Source: Lactobacillales bacterium (GTDB lineage Bacteria; Bacillota; Bacilli; Lactobacillales; Streptococcaceae). Taken from it: a stretch of DNA of 44,036 nt. Under the pieces are notes generated by a model, which was given only the letters and a program-made list of their open reading frames with translations, made no database searches and was not told the origin of the DNA. The stretch lies in contig JAIRWP010000094.1 in the NCBI GenBank assembly GCA_031268845.1, forward strand, positions 1 to 44,036. Direction: 5' to 3'. Within the stretch, counting starts at the first letter, position 1. Every line of letters starts with the position of its first letter. The translations under genes were made by a program, and so were the position numbers. Below, piece by piece: positions 24,828 to 33,676 of this stretch.

Positions 24828-26006
24828 TTAGCGTGCCACAAACCCGTAATTATCCATTTCTTCCCAGCCATTCCTTTTGGCTTGATCGATTTCGTTTTGA
24901 TTTACAGTCCACATTTCATCATATACTGTAATTCCTTTTTTCTTTTGCACTTCTTCTTGTAATTTATTACCCAGATGAGTGATCTTTGTTCCAGAGCCAC
25001 CTTGAGCTACAAAGAAAATTCCTTCTTCTCGATAGTCTTTATCACTTCTAAATGAAGCAGCTTCAGATTCTGGTCTATAAAGCCAAGGAGTTCCTTTATA
25101 GTTTTTATCTTTGTCGTTTCGAAGATCATAGAAACGACAAACTTTTACAGTGCCTGGCATTTGAGTAGGATATGCTGGAAAGGCTAATTGTTCATATTTA
25201 TAATCAAGATCTTTTGCTGCCTTATCAACTTCAATTCGATTGATTGTCAACATATGAGTATCTTTATCTTTAGCATATAAACGATAAAGGTTAGTTACAG
25301 AACATCCTAATATATCACCCAAAATTTGTGATGAAAGATGACCTTCGTTAAACATGCCTATTAAAACATTCGTAGCCTCTGCGCCAGCATTAACTCCGTT
25401 CATAAAAGAAGCCCATCCTGCAATAGTAGGATAAACAAATAATACTAACTGTCCTGGTGACTCAGTGAACGAAAGAACAGAGTACGAAATGGTTCCTCCC
25501 TTAACGCCTAGGTCAGTAATTTTAAGAACAGGTTTGACATCAGTAAATGAAGAGCCAAAAACTCTAGCCGTAATTTCTGGACTAGCTCCTGAAGGCTTAG
25601 CAAATAAGTTTGAAGTTACATCATCTCCTGGTTGTCGCACAACAATTGTTAATTCACTAACACCAGCTAAACCACGATCAAGAAATCTTTCTGCATTTTG
25701 ACGAACATCATCACCTATTTTAACTTTCGCATAAAAAGCATCTTTATCTCGATCAGCTGCACCATTTCCTGCTCCAATCCAACAAGAAACATCAGGGTAA
25801 TGTGAGCCACCATGATCAAGTAATTGTAAGTCCGAACCTTCTACAAAGAAAGATCCAGGATCAGTAGTAGCACTAACGTTTTTTACAATCTTCTTTTCTG
25901 GTAATACTTTGTATGGATCAGCTTTAACAACACTGAAACCAGCTGATGCAGTTAGCATACTAGCCGTTCCTAACAATAACAATTTTTTTAACTTTTTGTT
26001 TTTCAA
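24828..26006 (-). CDS. Secreted protein of unknown function with DUF5648-like C-terminal repeats
   Basis: 392 residues with a clear signal peptide (KNKKLKK, then LLLLGTASMLTASAGF, cleavage after VKA near residue 29) and no LPxTG, so it is likely released. The middle (about 50-230) is Gly- and Asp-rich with no motif I recognise. The C-terminal part shows a repeating pattern, LYRLYAKDKDTHMLT...YKYEQLAF and later MWTVNQNEIDQAKRNGWEE...GFVA. This resembles the DUF5648 repeat (RLYxPxxxxHxYT...GWxxEGxAF) seen at the ends of secreted hydrolases. A TTG start at 26006 has AAGGAGAGG 6 nt upstream. It may be a surface-binding or toxin-like protein, but the activity is not predictable. Confidence 0.78.
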   Translation of the reverse strand: MKNKKLKKLLLLGTASMLTASAGFSVVKADPYKVLPEKKIVKNVSATTDPGSFFVEGSDLQLLDHGGSHYPDVSCWIGAGNGAADRDKDAFYAKVKIGDDVRQNAERFLDRGLAGVSELTIVVRQPGDDVTSNLFAKPSGASPEITARVFGSSFTDVKPVLKITDLGVKGGTISYSVLSFTESPGQLVLFVYPTIAGWASFMNGVNAGAEATNVLIGMFNEGHLSSQILGDILGCSVTNLYRLYAKDKDTHMLTINRIEVDKAAKDLDYKYEQLAFPAYPTQMPGTVKVCRFYDLRNDKDKNYKGTPWLYRPESEAASFRSDKDYREEGIFFVAQGGSGTKITHLGNKLQEEVQKKKGITVYDEMWTVNQNEIDQAKRNGWEEMDNYGFVAR

Positions 26007-26080
26007 TTTTTACCTCTCCTTTATTTCTAAACAATAAACAACCATGCGCTAATAAGTGCCCCCATACTTTCTGATGAATT

Positions 26081-26109
26081 ATTTTGCCATACTAACAAGC
26101 TGTTGTCAA
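26081..26109 (-). promoter_or_regulatory. Promoter of the secreted-protein gene
   Basis: On the minus strand a consensus -35 TTGACA (26104-26109) is followed after 17 bp by CAAAAT (26081-26086) as a modest -10. It lies about 75 bp before the TTG start. Confidence 0.45.
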
Positions 26110-26149
26110 ATTTCATAGGCATTTGAACTATTTGCAAGAGAAGTATTAT

Positions 26150-26178
26150 TTGAGAGCTTTGTAAGAAAAAGGTAATAT
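26150..26178 (+). promoter_or_regulatory. Promoter of the radical SAM gene
   Basis: TTGAGA (26150-26155) and TAATAT (26173-26178) are 17 bp apart, about 45 bp before the ATG at 26225. The rest of the 26007-26224 intergenic region shows nothing further. Confidence 0.5.
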
Positions 26179-26224
26179 AAATGTACATTATTTTACGATT
26201 AAAAAAAGGAGAATTTTACATATA

Positions 26225-27148
26225 ATGAATGTCAAACGCTACTACACTTGGAATAACTGCCTTAACCAACAATTCGGCACAAAAGTGTTTAAGGTTCCCA
26301 TTGATGCAGGTTTTAGTTGTCCAAATCGCGATGGTAAAGTAGCTTTTGGTGGCTGCACTTTTTGTAGTGCTAGTGGATCAGGTGACACCATCGTTGCGCC
26401 TTGTAAACCATTGCCGCTGCAATTTCAAAAAGCTGTCTTGGCTATGCATAAAAAGTGGCCTGATGTTAAACAATACATCGTTTATTTTCAAAATTTCACT
26501 AATACATATGCTTCTGTTAAAATTTTGCAAAAACGTTATAAACAAGTAATATCACTTCCTGGCGTTGTAGGATTGTCCATTGGCACACGACCAGATTGCC
26601 TTAGCCTTGAAGTCATAGAATACTTAGCAGAGTTAAACAAAAAGCTATATCTTTGGATAGAACTAGGCTTACAAACAACTTTTGATAGTACTAGTAAATT
26701 AATCAATCGCGCTCACTCTTACCAAACTTATCTTACGGCTGTTCGAGATCTGCGTAAGCATAACATATGCGTCTGCACACATCTTATTAATGGCTTACCC
26801 GGGGAAACGCAGGAAATGATGTTAGAAAATGTTCGCCGGACACTTCTTGACTCAGATATTCAAGGGATCAAGCTTCATTTGCTTCATTTAATAAAAAAGA
26901 CAGCCATCTTGCATGATTATCATGCAGGATGGCTGAAATTAATGGATAAAAAAACATATATTGATACGATCATAAAACAACTTGAGCTCATCCCTGAAAA
27001 TATTGTTATCCATCGTCTTACAGGAGATGCGCCAAGGGACTTGCTGATCGGACCAATGTGGAGTCTAAAAAAATGGGAAGTGCTTAACGCTATTGATGAT
27101 GAACTAATTAAACGTAACACTTGGCAGGGAAAATATGCTGTTAAATAG
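26225..27148 (+). CDS. TIGR01212-type radical SAM protein
   Basis: A 307-residue radical SAM protein of the YtqA/YhcC type (TIGR01212). The N-terminus (KRYYTWNNCLNQQFGTKVFKVPIDAGFSCPNRDG) and the cluster-binding cysteines in the CPNRDG...GGCTFC stretch are diagnostic. Conserved GLSIGTRPDCL, WIELGLQTTFDSTSKLINRAHSY and VCTHLINGLPGETQEMM segments follow, then IKLHLLHLIKKTAI. The substrate is unsettled in this family; some members are linked to tRNA modification. AGGAG lies about 12 nt before the ATG, a little far. It is a single gene, convergent with the RelE-like toxin 18 bp downstream. Confidence 0.88.
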   Translation: MNVKRYYTWNNCLNQQFGTKVFKVPIDAGFSCPNRDGKVAFGGCTFCSASGSGDTIVAPCKPLPLQFQKAVLAMHKKWPDVKQYIVYFQNFTNTYASVKILQKRYKQVISLPGVVGLSIGTRPDCLSLEVIEYLAELNKKLYLWIELGLQTTFDSTSKLINRAHSYQTYLTAVRDLRKHNICVCTHLINGLPGETQEMMLENVRRTLLDSDIQGIKLHLLHLIKKTAILHDYHAGWLKLMDKKTYIDTIIKQLELIPENIVIHRLTGDAPRDLLIGPMWSLKKWEVLNAIDDELIKRNTWQGKYAVK

Positions 27149-27166
27149 TAAAGTGTGTTAACGTTT

Positions 27167-27442
27167 TTACTGTTTATAAATATCTTTTCTATGGCTTAAT
27201 TTCAATAACTTAATAATGAGCTTATCATCTATAATTTCAACAATAATTCGATAGTTGCCGATTCGATAACGCCATAATCCTGAATATTCACCTTTTAATG
27301 CTTTTCCACTAGAGCGAGGATCAACACTGTTAATTAGGTGCTTTTCAATATAAGATAACAAAATCTTCGCTGTACCCTTATCTAATTTTTTTAAAGATTT
27401 CAACACGGATCTTGAATATTCCACTTTAAAAACATTCTTCAA
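27167..27442 (-). CDS. RelE/ParE-family toxin
   Basis: A 91-residue RelE-superfamily protein (VFKVEYSRSVLKSLKKLDKGTAKILLSYIEKHL, then PRSSGKALKGEYSGLWRYRIGNYRIIVEI and a final LLKLSHRKDIYK with the conserved His-Arg). RelE members cut ribosome-bound mRNA while ParE members poison gyrase; the GLWRYRIGNYRI box and basic tail favour a RelE-type interferase. Its ATG overlaps the upstream antitoxin stop by 4 bases, the usual antitoxin-toxin order. Confidence 0.88.
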   Translation of the reverse strand: MKNVFKVEYSRSVLKSLKKLDKGTAKILLSYIEKHLINSVDPRSSGKALKGEYSGLWRYRIGNYRIIVEIIDDKLIIKLLKLSHRKDIYKQ

Positions 27443-27663
27443 AATTCTAGCTCCTTTAAAACTTCTTCATGAGAATAAGTCATAGGATCTTTTTTGAATT
27501 CTTCCACTGCTTGCTTTGCCAACTCAATATCCATATCATCTTCAATTTTTTCAATCGCCGCTTTTTTAAAAAACTCCGAAATGCTATAAATTCCCGTAAA
27601 TTTCATATAATTGCGAATCATATCTTCTTCATTTTGGTTTAAACGTATAGAAATATTAGACAT
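27439..27663 (-). CDS. RelB/DUF6290-type antitoxin
   Basis: A 74-residue protein with an N-terminal ribbon-helix-helix (MSNISIRLNQNEEDMIRNYMKFTGIYSISEFFKKAAIEKI) and an acidic C-terminus (EEFKKDPMTYSHEEVLKELEF) that would wrap the toxin. This matches DUF6290-type RelB antitoxins. I chose the ATG at 27663, with AAGGAG 9 nt upstream; a TTG at 27672 is also in frame. A 14-bp palindrome over the promoter suggests autoregulation. Confidence 0.85.
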   Translation of the reverse strand: MSNISIRLNQNEEDMIRNYMKFTGIYSISEFFKKAAIEKIEDDMDIELAKQAVEEFKKDPMTYSHEEVLKELEF

Positions 27664-27680
27664 AAAGCTCAACTCCTTAT

Positions 27681-27715
27681 ATTACAATTGTAATGCAAAA
27701 TTGATGAAATGTCTA
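27681..27715 (-). promoter_or_regulatory. RelBE-like promoter and palindromic operator
   Basis: On the minus strand, -35 TAGACA (27710-27715) and -10 TACAAT (27687-27692) are 17 bp apart. ATTACAATTGTAAT (27681-27694) is a perfect palindrome that contains the -10, a natural site for the ribbon-helix-helix antitoxin. Confidence 0.6.
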
Positions 27716-27779
27716 TTTTTTGCAAAATAATCATATCTAAAGTAGACTATTCTTAAGATGATTAAATAGGAGGATTTAT

Positions 27780-29189
27780 ATGTTTTTCGGTAGAGAAAAG
27801 GAATTAAAAACTCTAAATAAAGCTTATAGTGAAAATATTTTCCAGATGGTAATAATGTATGGAAGACGTAGAGTAGGAAAAACGACATTACTGAAAGAAT
27901 TTCTTAAAGATAAGAATTTCATTCTTTTTTTAGCAGAAGAGGCAAACGATCAAACAAATCTACAATCATTTAGTAAGCAAATCAAAAAACATTTTAAACT
28001 ACCTGACCATTTCCCAAATTTCCCAAATTGGAATGATGCATTTAACGCAATTACTGATAAAGCAAAAGATGAGCGTATTATACTTGTCATTGACGAATAT
28101 CCTTATGCTGCTCTTGCAAATAAAAGTCTCAATTCAATTTTGCAACATACGATTGATCAAAATTGGAAGGATACACAGTTATTTTTAATTTTATGCGGTA
28201 GCCAAATTAGTTTTATGGAAAATGAAGTAATGGGTTATAGCAGCCCATTATTTGGAAGACGCACTATGCAAATGCAAATATTGCCGTTTGATTTTTTTGA
28301 TGCAAGAAACTACTTTCTTGATAAAACTTACGAAGAGCAAATTGAGTTTTATAGTGCATTTGGCGGAACACCGTATTATTTATCAAAAATTAACGCTAAA
28401 TTAACATTTACAGAGAACATTTTAAAATTATTCCTTGAAACATCAGGTTATTTATACGAGGAACCAATGATGTTATTACAACAAGAGCTGCGTGAGCCAA
28501 GGCTATACAATACAATCATTTCTTTAATTGCTTCAGGGGCAACAACGATGAATGAACTTTCAAGCAAAGCAAAAATAGACTCTAGAATTACAAACAAATA
28601 CGTCTCCATTTTAATGTCTTTACAAATATTACGTCGAAACATTCCTTTTGGAGCTGATACATTTAAATCAAGAAACTCCAGATATTATGTAGATGATAAT
28701 CTCTATCGATTTTGGTTTTTATTTATTTTTCCTAATAAAGGGGCAATTGAACTTGATGAAGGAGATCAAGTGCTTACAGGAAAAGTTCTTCCCGCACTTT
28801 CGAGATTTATTGGAAAACCAGTGTTTGAAGATATTTGCTTACAATGGCTTAAACGTAAAAATAAGGCAAGAAAATTACCAGAAGTTTTTGTAAATTTTGG
28901 AAGCTGGTGGGGCCAAGATAAAGAAAAAAAGAAGCCAACAGATGTTGATATAGTTGCATCTTCGCTTGATGAAAAAATCATTCTTTTAGGTGAATGTAAA
29001 TGGAGAAATGATATCAATTATACAAAAGAGATTGAAAAGTTATTAGATAAAAAAAGATTATTTCCGAATTATGATAAATATTATTTTTACTTTTTTTCAA
29101 AAATTCCTTTTTCCTCTCAAGCTCGAAAACTTGAAAAAGAGCATGAATCTTTAAAATTGATCGAGTTAAAAGATTTATTTTCTTTTTGA
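27780..29189 (+). CDS. Archaeal-type AAA ATPase with DUF234 C-terminal domain
   Basis: A 469-residue protein that begins with the MFFGREKELKTL motif typical of the ATPase_2/DUF234 family. It has a P-loop (YGRRRVGKTTLL), a Walker B-like VIDEYPYAA, a sensor segment LILCGSQISFM, and a winged-helix part (TTMNELSSKAKIDSRITNKYVSIL). The C-terminal DUF234 domain (RNSRYYVDDNLYRFWFLFIFPNKG through VDIVASSLDEKIILLGECKW) carries a PD-(D/E)xK-like D...E-C-K pattern. The last feature suggests a nuclease fold, as proposed for the family. Role unknown; such genes are often accessory and mobile. AGGAGG precedes the ATG. It is divergent from the RelBE-like pair. Confidence 0.87.
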   Translation: MFFGREKELKTLNKAYSENIFQMVIMYGRRRVGKTTLLKEFLKDKNFILFLAEEANDQTNLQSFSKQIKKHFKLPDHFPNFPNWNDAFNAITDKAKDERIILVIDEYPYAALANKSLNSILQHTIDQNWKDTQLFLILCGSQISFMENEVMGYSSPLFGRRTMQMQILPFDFFDARNYFLDKTYEEQIEFYSAFGGTPYYLSKINAKLTFTENILKLFLETSGYLYEEPMMLLQQELREPRLYNTIISLIASGATTMNELSSKAKIDSRITNKYVSILMSLQILRRNIPFGADTFKSRNSRYYVDDNLYRFWFLFIFPNKGAIELDEGDQVLTGKVLPALSRFIGKPVFEDICLQWLKRKNKARKLPEVFVNFGSWWGQDKEKKKPTDVDIVASSLDEKIILLGECKWRNDINYTKEIEKLLDKKRLFPNYDKYYFYFFSKIPFSSQARKLEKEHESLKLIELKDLFSF

Positions 29190-29217
29190 AAATAAAAAGC
29201 AAAATTTAAACCACTAA

Positions 29218-29238
29218 GAACCTGTTAACAAGGAGATC
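29218..29238. repeat. Solo element end before oppF
   Basis: GAACCTGTTAACAAGGAGATC preceded by TAA (29215-29217) matches the left end of the MITE-like family, but no matching right end follows. It lies between the convergent DUF234 and oppF stops and looks like a degraded copy. Confidence 0.5.
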
Positions 29239-29240
29239 TA

Positions 29241-30164
29241 TTATAATTTCTGCATTTCTTCCTGATTCGCCCAAAGAAAATGCCCAGGCTTCACTTCATG
29301 AAAACTTGGTTTGTCTCCCGAATAATCATGCATACTTGGATCATATACAATTAACTCTTTTTTACGTTCTAACTTCGGATCAGGAATCGGTACAGCAGAA
29401 AGTAACGACTTTGTATATGGATGAAGCGGATGGTTAAATAACTCTTCTGTCTGCGCTAACTCCACAATATTTCCACGATAAATCACTGCAATTCGCTCAG
29501 AAATAAAACGCACAACTGAAAGATCATGAGCAATAAATAAATATGTCAATCCTTCTTCTCTTTGAAATTTTTTCAATAAATTTAAAATCTGTGCGCGAAT
29601 TGAAACATCCAAAGCTGAAATAATCTCATCAGCAATTACCAAATCAGGATGTATAATTAAGCTTCGAGCAATGCCAATTCTCTGTCTTTGTCCACCAGAA
29701 AACTCATGCGGATAACGATTTAAATGCTCCGGTAATAAACCAACTTCTTTAATCATCTTGGTAACTTTTTGCTTGCGCTCCTCTTCATCTTCAAAAAGAT
29801 GATTATTATATAATCCTTCAGAAATAATATAATCCACCGTTGCTCGTTCATTTAAAGAAGCCGCTGGATCTTGAAAGATCATTTGAATTTTCGAAGTAAG
29901 ACTTTTTCTTTCTTTTCTAGAAAGTTTGCCATTGATCTTTTTACCATCAAAGATAATATCTCCATGCAACGCCAGATTAAGTCCTATCACAGCACGACCA
30001 ATTGTTGTCTTCCCTGAGCCAGATTCTCCTACTAATGAAAAAGTTTCTCCTTTATAAATATCAAAGTTGACATTTTTCACTGCAACAAAACGATTTTTGC
30101 CCTCACCAAAAGCAATCTCTAAATCACGAACAGACAATAAAACTTTCCGCTTAGCATCAATCAC
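29241..30164 (-). CDS. oppF: Oligopeptide ABC transporter ATPase OppF/AmiF
   Basis: One of the two cytoplasmic ATPases of the oligopeptide importer. It has Walker A ([11 protein letters not shown]), Q loop [11 protein letters not shown], signature [12 protein letters not shown], Walker [13 protein letters not shown], and H-loop IAHDLSVV, plus the peptide-transporter C-terminal extension ([19 protein letters not shown]). 307 residues, as in streptococcal AmiF. GTG start at 30164 overlaps the oppD stop by one base, and GGAGGT sits 8 nt upstream. It is the last gene of the operon. Confidence 0.92.
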   Translation of the reverse strand: MIDAKRKVLLSVRDLEIAFGEGKNRFVAVKNVNFDIYKGETFSLVGESGSGKTTIGRAVIGLNLALHGDIIFDGKKINGKLSRKERKSLTSKIQMIFQDPAASLNERATVDYIISEGLYNNHLFEDEEERKQKVTKMIKEVGLLPEHLNRYPHEFSGGQRQRIGIARSLIIHPDLVIADEIISALDVSIRAQILNLLKKFQREEGLTYLFIAHDLSVVRFISERIAVIYRGNIVELAQTEELFNHPLHPYTKSLLSAVPIPDPKLERKKELIVYDPSMHDYSGDKPSFHEVKPGHFLWANQEEMQKL

Positions 30165-31210
30165 TATGTCTTACCTCCATACATTTGTAACTTCTTATGA
30201 ATATTTTGAATTGCTTTTGGCTTTTCTAACGATGGAGCACGGCTATCTAGCAACCATGTTTTCGCCCAATGAGTTTTGCTTACGGCAAACGCTGGCGGCT
30301 CTTTTTCAAAATCAATCGCCATCGCATACGGATTGCGAGGTGCAAACGCATCACCTTTAATCTCTTTAAATAAAGAAGGAGGTGTTCCAGGAATGGAAAA
30401 AAGCTCTGCCTCTTTTCTTCCTAACTGTGGCAAAGATGACAACAAACTCCATGTATATGGATGTTTAGGATCATAAAAAATTTCCTCAACTTCTCCATAC
30501 TCAATAATCTGGCCTGCATACATCACCGCCACCTTATCAGCAATTGATGCCACAACTCCCAAATCATGGGTAATGAAAATCGTTGTAAAGCAATACTTAT
30601 GCTGTAGCTCTTTAATCAATGCCAAAATCTGCGCTTGAATCGTAACATCCAAAGCCGTTGTTGGCTCATCACAAATTAAAATTTTTGGTCGACATGCTAG
30701 TGCAATAGCAATCACAATTCTTTGTCTCATCCCACCAGAATACTGAAATGGATAATCATCAAAACGATTTTGAGCATCGGAAATGCCCACTTGACTCATC
30801 AAATCAATTGCGACTTCCTTTGCCTTGCTAGCTGTTTTTCTTTGATGCTTAATCACTACTTCAGTAATCTGCTTGCCAATAGTAACAATGGGATTTAATG
30901 TCATTGGATCTTGAAAAATAGTGGCAATTTCCTTACCGCGGATATTGACCCACTCATCATTGGTTTTTATATCCGTTAAAACTTTGCCATTATAAATAAC
31001 TTCTCCCTTAAAAACTCGACCATTGCTCTCCAGCATACCTGTAAATGTTCTGGTAAATACCGATTTTCCTGAACCACTTTCACCAACTAAAGCTAGTACC
31101 TCACCTTTATATAAATCAAGCGAAATATTCTGAATTGCCGTTAATATCTGATCTCGAACTTTAAACTGAACACTGACATCTTTAGCCTGCAATATCACTT
31201 TTTTATCCAT
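30164..31210 (-). CDS. oppD: Oligopeptide ABC transporter ATPase OppD/AmiE
   Basis: Second ATPase of the importer: Walker [15 protein letters not shown] loop [11 protein letters not shown], signature [12 protein letters not shown], Walker [14 protein letters not shown]-loop ITHDLGVV, then the C-terminal Opp/Dpp extension with [13 protein letters not shown]. 348 residues, like AmiE. It starts with ATG 31210, 12 bp after oppC. Confidence 0.92.
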   Translation of the reverse strand: MDKKVILQAKDVSVQFKVRDQILTAIQNISLDLYKGEVLALVGESGSGKSVFTRTFTGMLESNGRVFKGEVIYNGKVLTDIKTNDEWVNIRGKEIATIFQDPMTLNPIVTIGKQITEVVIKHQRKTASKAKEVAIDLMSQVGISDAQNRFDDYPFQYSGGMRQRIVIAIALACRPKILICDEPTTALDVTIQAQILALIKELQHKYCFTTIFITHDLGVVASIADKVAVMYAGQIIEYGEVEEIFYDPKHPYTWSLLSSLPQLGRKEAELFSIPGTPPSLFKEIKGDAFAPRNPYAMAIDFEKEPPAFAVSKTHWAKTWLLDSRAPSLEKPKAIQNIHKKLQMYGGKT

Positions 31211-31221
31211 GATCTTACCTC

Positions 31222-32160
31222 CTACATATGTGCCCTAGGATCTGATGCATCAGCTAAGCGTTGACCAACTAAATAAAGTGAAACAGTTACAAGCGCAAGC
31301 ACTATTACAGGAATCCAAAATAAATAAGGATAATTAGTCATATTTAGCGAATATTGATTAATAATTCGTCCAAGAGATGGCGTATCTGCAGATAAACCAA
31401 CACCTAAAAATGATAAAAAAACTTCATACGAAATAAATTCTGGCAACTGTATTGCAATATTCGTCATAATAATGGAAACCAAATACGGAAAAATATTTTT
31501 AACAATCAAACGCCATGTTTTAGTTCCTAACGTGTGCGATGCTAGATTATACTCACGATCACGCATAATCATCACCTGCACACGAATCAAATAAGCTGTT
31601 TTAAACCAAGATGTACAAGTCATGGCAAATAATAAATTCCAAAATCCTGCACCAAAAACATAAGATAAAACAATCACCACTAACAACTGCGGAACATTAG
31701 AGATAATATTATAAATTTCAAGCATTAAACGATCAACTCTTTTGGAATTTCCCCAAATCGCTCCAATAATCACTCCTAAAACCTCACAAATAAGTGTTCC
31801 CAAAATACCAATCGAAATTGATGTTCTCGCTCCTGCCCACACCGCATCAAACAACGATTTACCATCACCATCTGTTCCAAACCAAAACTTCGCTGAAGGA
31901 GGATTATAACGAGCATCAAAATCATCGATCCCAGAAACATCTGTTAAATCATAGCCAGAAAACATTGGTTGAAAAAAACTCATCAAAACAACAAATATCA
32001 TAATAATCAAGGCTACAATAGCTAATTTTGAACTAAAAAATTTACGAAACACTGATTTCCAATAAGAATAAAGTGGCGCATCAATATGTTCACTAGCTAA
32101 ATAATTATTATCAATAAATTGAAACTTCTCGATAGGAATTTCCGTTTTATCAATGCTCAT
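31222..32160 (-). CDS. oppC: Oligopeptide ABC transporter permease OppC/AmiD
   Basis: Inner-membrane permease with an N-terminal cytoplasmic tail, a first membrane helix (KLAIVALIIMIFVVLMSFF) and the OppC/DppC domain. The EAA-like loop region reads SHTLGTKTWRLIVKNIFPYLVS. 312 residues, close to AmiD. The start follows the oppB stop directly (GGAGGGAAATAA then ATG), so the two permeases are co-translated. Confidence 0.91.
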   Translation of the reverse strand: MSIDKTEIPIEKFQFIDNNYLASEHIDAPLYSYWKSVFRKFFSSKLAIVALIIMIFVVLMSFFQPMFSGYDLTDVSGIDDFDARYNPPSAKFWFGTDGDGKSLFDAVWAGARTSISIGILGTLICEVLGVIIGAIWGNSKRVDRLMLEIYNIISNVPQLLVVIVLSYVFGAGFWNLLFAMTCTSWFKTAYLIRVQVMIMRDREYNLASHTLGTKTWRLIVKNIFPYLVSIIMTNIAIQLPEFISYEVFLSFLGVGLSADTPSLGRIINQYSLNMTNYPYLFWIPVIVLALVTVSLYLVGQRLADASDPRAHM

Positions 32161-33660
32161 TTATTTCCCTCCTTTAACCCGCAAATTAATTCGTGGATCA
32201 ATCATTGTCATCAATAAATCACCAATAAAAACTCCTACAACAGCCAGCAGCGTGAAAAGAAAAACTAAACCAACAACCATTGAATTATTATGAATAATAA
32301 TTGCATCTGGCAACATCTTCCCCATGCCAGGAATGACAAAAATACTTTCCGTCATTGTTGCCCCTTGAATCATTAAAATAATCATCGACGGAATCCCTTG
32401 AACAATGGGAATTATGGCATTTTTCAAAATATGATTTTGAGAAATTTCACGCTCTGATAATCCTTTTGCACGCGCAAATTTGACATAATCAGCTGATTGT
32501 TGATCAACCATATAACGGCGCGTCCACATCACAATATTAGTGATATTAATCATCGCTAAAATAATAATCGGTAAGATATAGGAGTAAACATTTTGCGCCC
32601 CAAGTGTAGGAAATAAGTCCGGCAAACCGAAAAGAGAGGAACCAACAAAACGAAAAAAGTAAATAATAGCTAGTGAAGGGATTGAAATTAGTAAAGTAAT
32701 TGCTCCCGTTCCTAACTTATCAATCCAACTTGACTTAAAACGAGCCATCACTGCTGCAAGCGGCACTCCTAGTACATAAACAATTACCAAGGCAATAAGT
32801 CCCATTCTAAAAGAAATGTTAAGCATCGATGGATCTTGATAAAAATTATCTATTTTAGAATAAGGATCTTTGCCAAATTTTGCTTTAGTAATGCTGTCTA
32901 CTTTGCTTAGACTTTGATACTGCGCTGTATGAATATTTACAGGTGAAATTTGTTTTTTGCCAGTAGGAAAAGTTACTTCATTTGTAATTGTTTGCCCCTG
33001 ACCATTCGCAATCACATCCATAACCTCTCGCCCTGAAAAGCTCGGATAAGACTCACCTAAATACAAATGCACAATATTTTGATGAATAAAAGGAAAATGT
33101 TTATCAAAATACACTTGATATTTATATTTTGTACCACTACCTACTAAAGCAAAACCACCAACTTTATCATTTGTGATTTTATAGCCTCGCTTTAAATTAG
33201 GATTATCTTTATCATGGATTCGCCATGGATGATCGATTTGAATTAATCTGCTATAAAAACGAATCACACGCTCTAAAAGAGGAATCTTTCGCATTGCATA
33301 AAATCTTTTTGAAATTGGAAACTGCTTAATTTCCCAATGGCCTCGCTGTAATTTTGCCCACTTATTGTAGATATCTTTATTTTTTTTATTAACCGCAATA
33401 CTTACCGATTTATCGACTTGTTCTACTTTGTTTTGTAAAGCTTTTGAATCCAAGTAATCAATATAACCCATCTGACTAAACACATTATCCTCATAATCAA
33501 CACGCATATCTTGCGTTTTCGTCATCTTGGAATATATCGGATCGGTAGAAAAAACAGATCTTCTAGGAACCAATGAAAAAATCATCATATAAGTAAGCGT
33601 CGTCACTAAAAAAATGGAAATAAATGATCGCAATAAACGTCCTAGTATGTAGCCTTTCAT
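32161..33660 (-). CDS. oppB: Oligopeptide ABC transporter permease OppB/AmiC with large extracytoplasmic insertion
   Basis: The partner permease of OppC. 499 residues is far longer than the usual 300; a segment of about 190 residues between membrane helix 1 (FISIFLVTTLTYMMIFSLV) and helix 2 (GLIALVIVYVLGVPLAAVMA) faces outside. This architecture matches streptococcal AmiC. The EAA loop reads VKFARAKGLSEREISQNHILKNA. ATG 33660 is chosen because AGGGG lies 8 nt upstream; a TTG at 33663 is one codon earlier. No oppA-type binding-protein gene precedes it: upstream is an MBL-fold hydrolase. Confidence 0.91.
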   Translation of the reverse strand: MKGYILGRLLRSFISIFLVTTLTYMMIFSLVPRRSVFSTDPIYSKMTKTQDMRVDYEDNVFSQMGYIDYLDSKALQNKVEQVDKSVSIAVNKKNKDIYNKWAKLQRGHWEIKQFPISKRFYAMRKIPLLERVIRFYSRLIQIDHPWRIHDKDNPNLKRGYKITNDKVGGFALVGSGTKYKYQVYFDKHFPFIHQNIVHLYLGESYPSFSGREVMDVIANGQGQTITNEVTFPTGKKQISPVNIHTAQYQSLSKVDSITKAKFGKDPYSKIDNFYQDPSMLNISFRMGLIALVIVYVLGVPLAAVMARFKSSWIDKLGTGAITLLISIPSLAIIYFFRFVGSSLFGLPDLFPTLGAQNVYSYILPIIILAMINITNIVMWTRRYMVDQQSADYVKFARAKGLSEREISQNHILKNAIIPIVQGIPSMIILMIQGATMTESIFVIPGMGKMLPDAIIIHNNSMVVGLVFLFTLLAVVGVFIGDLLMTMIDPRINLRVKGGK

Positions 33661-33676
33661 CAATTTTTCCCCTATC

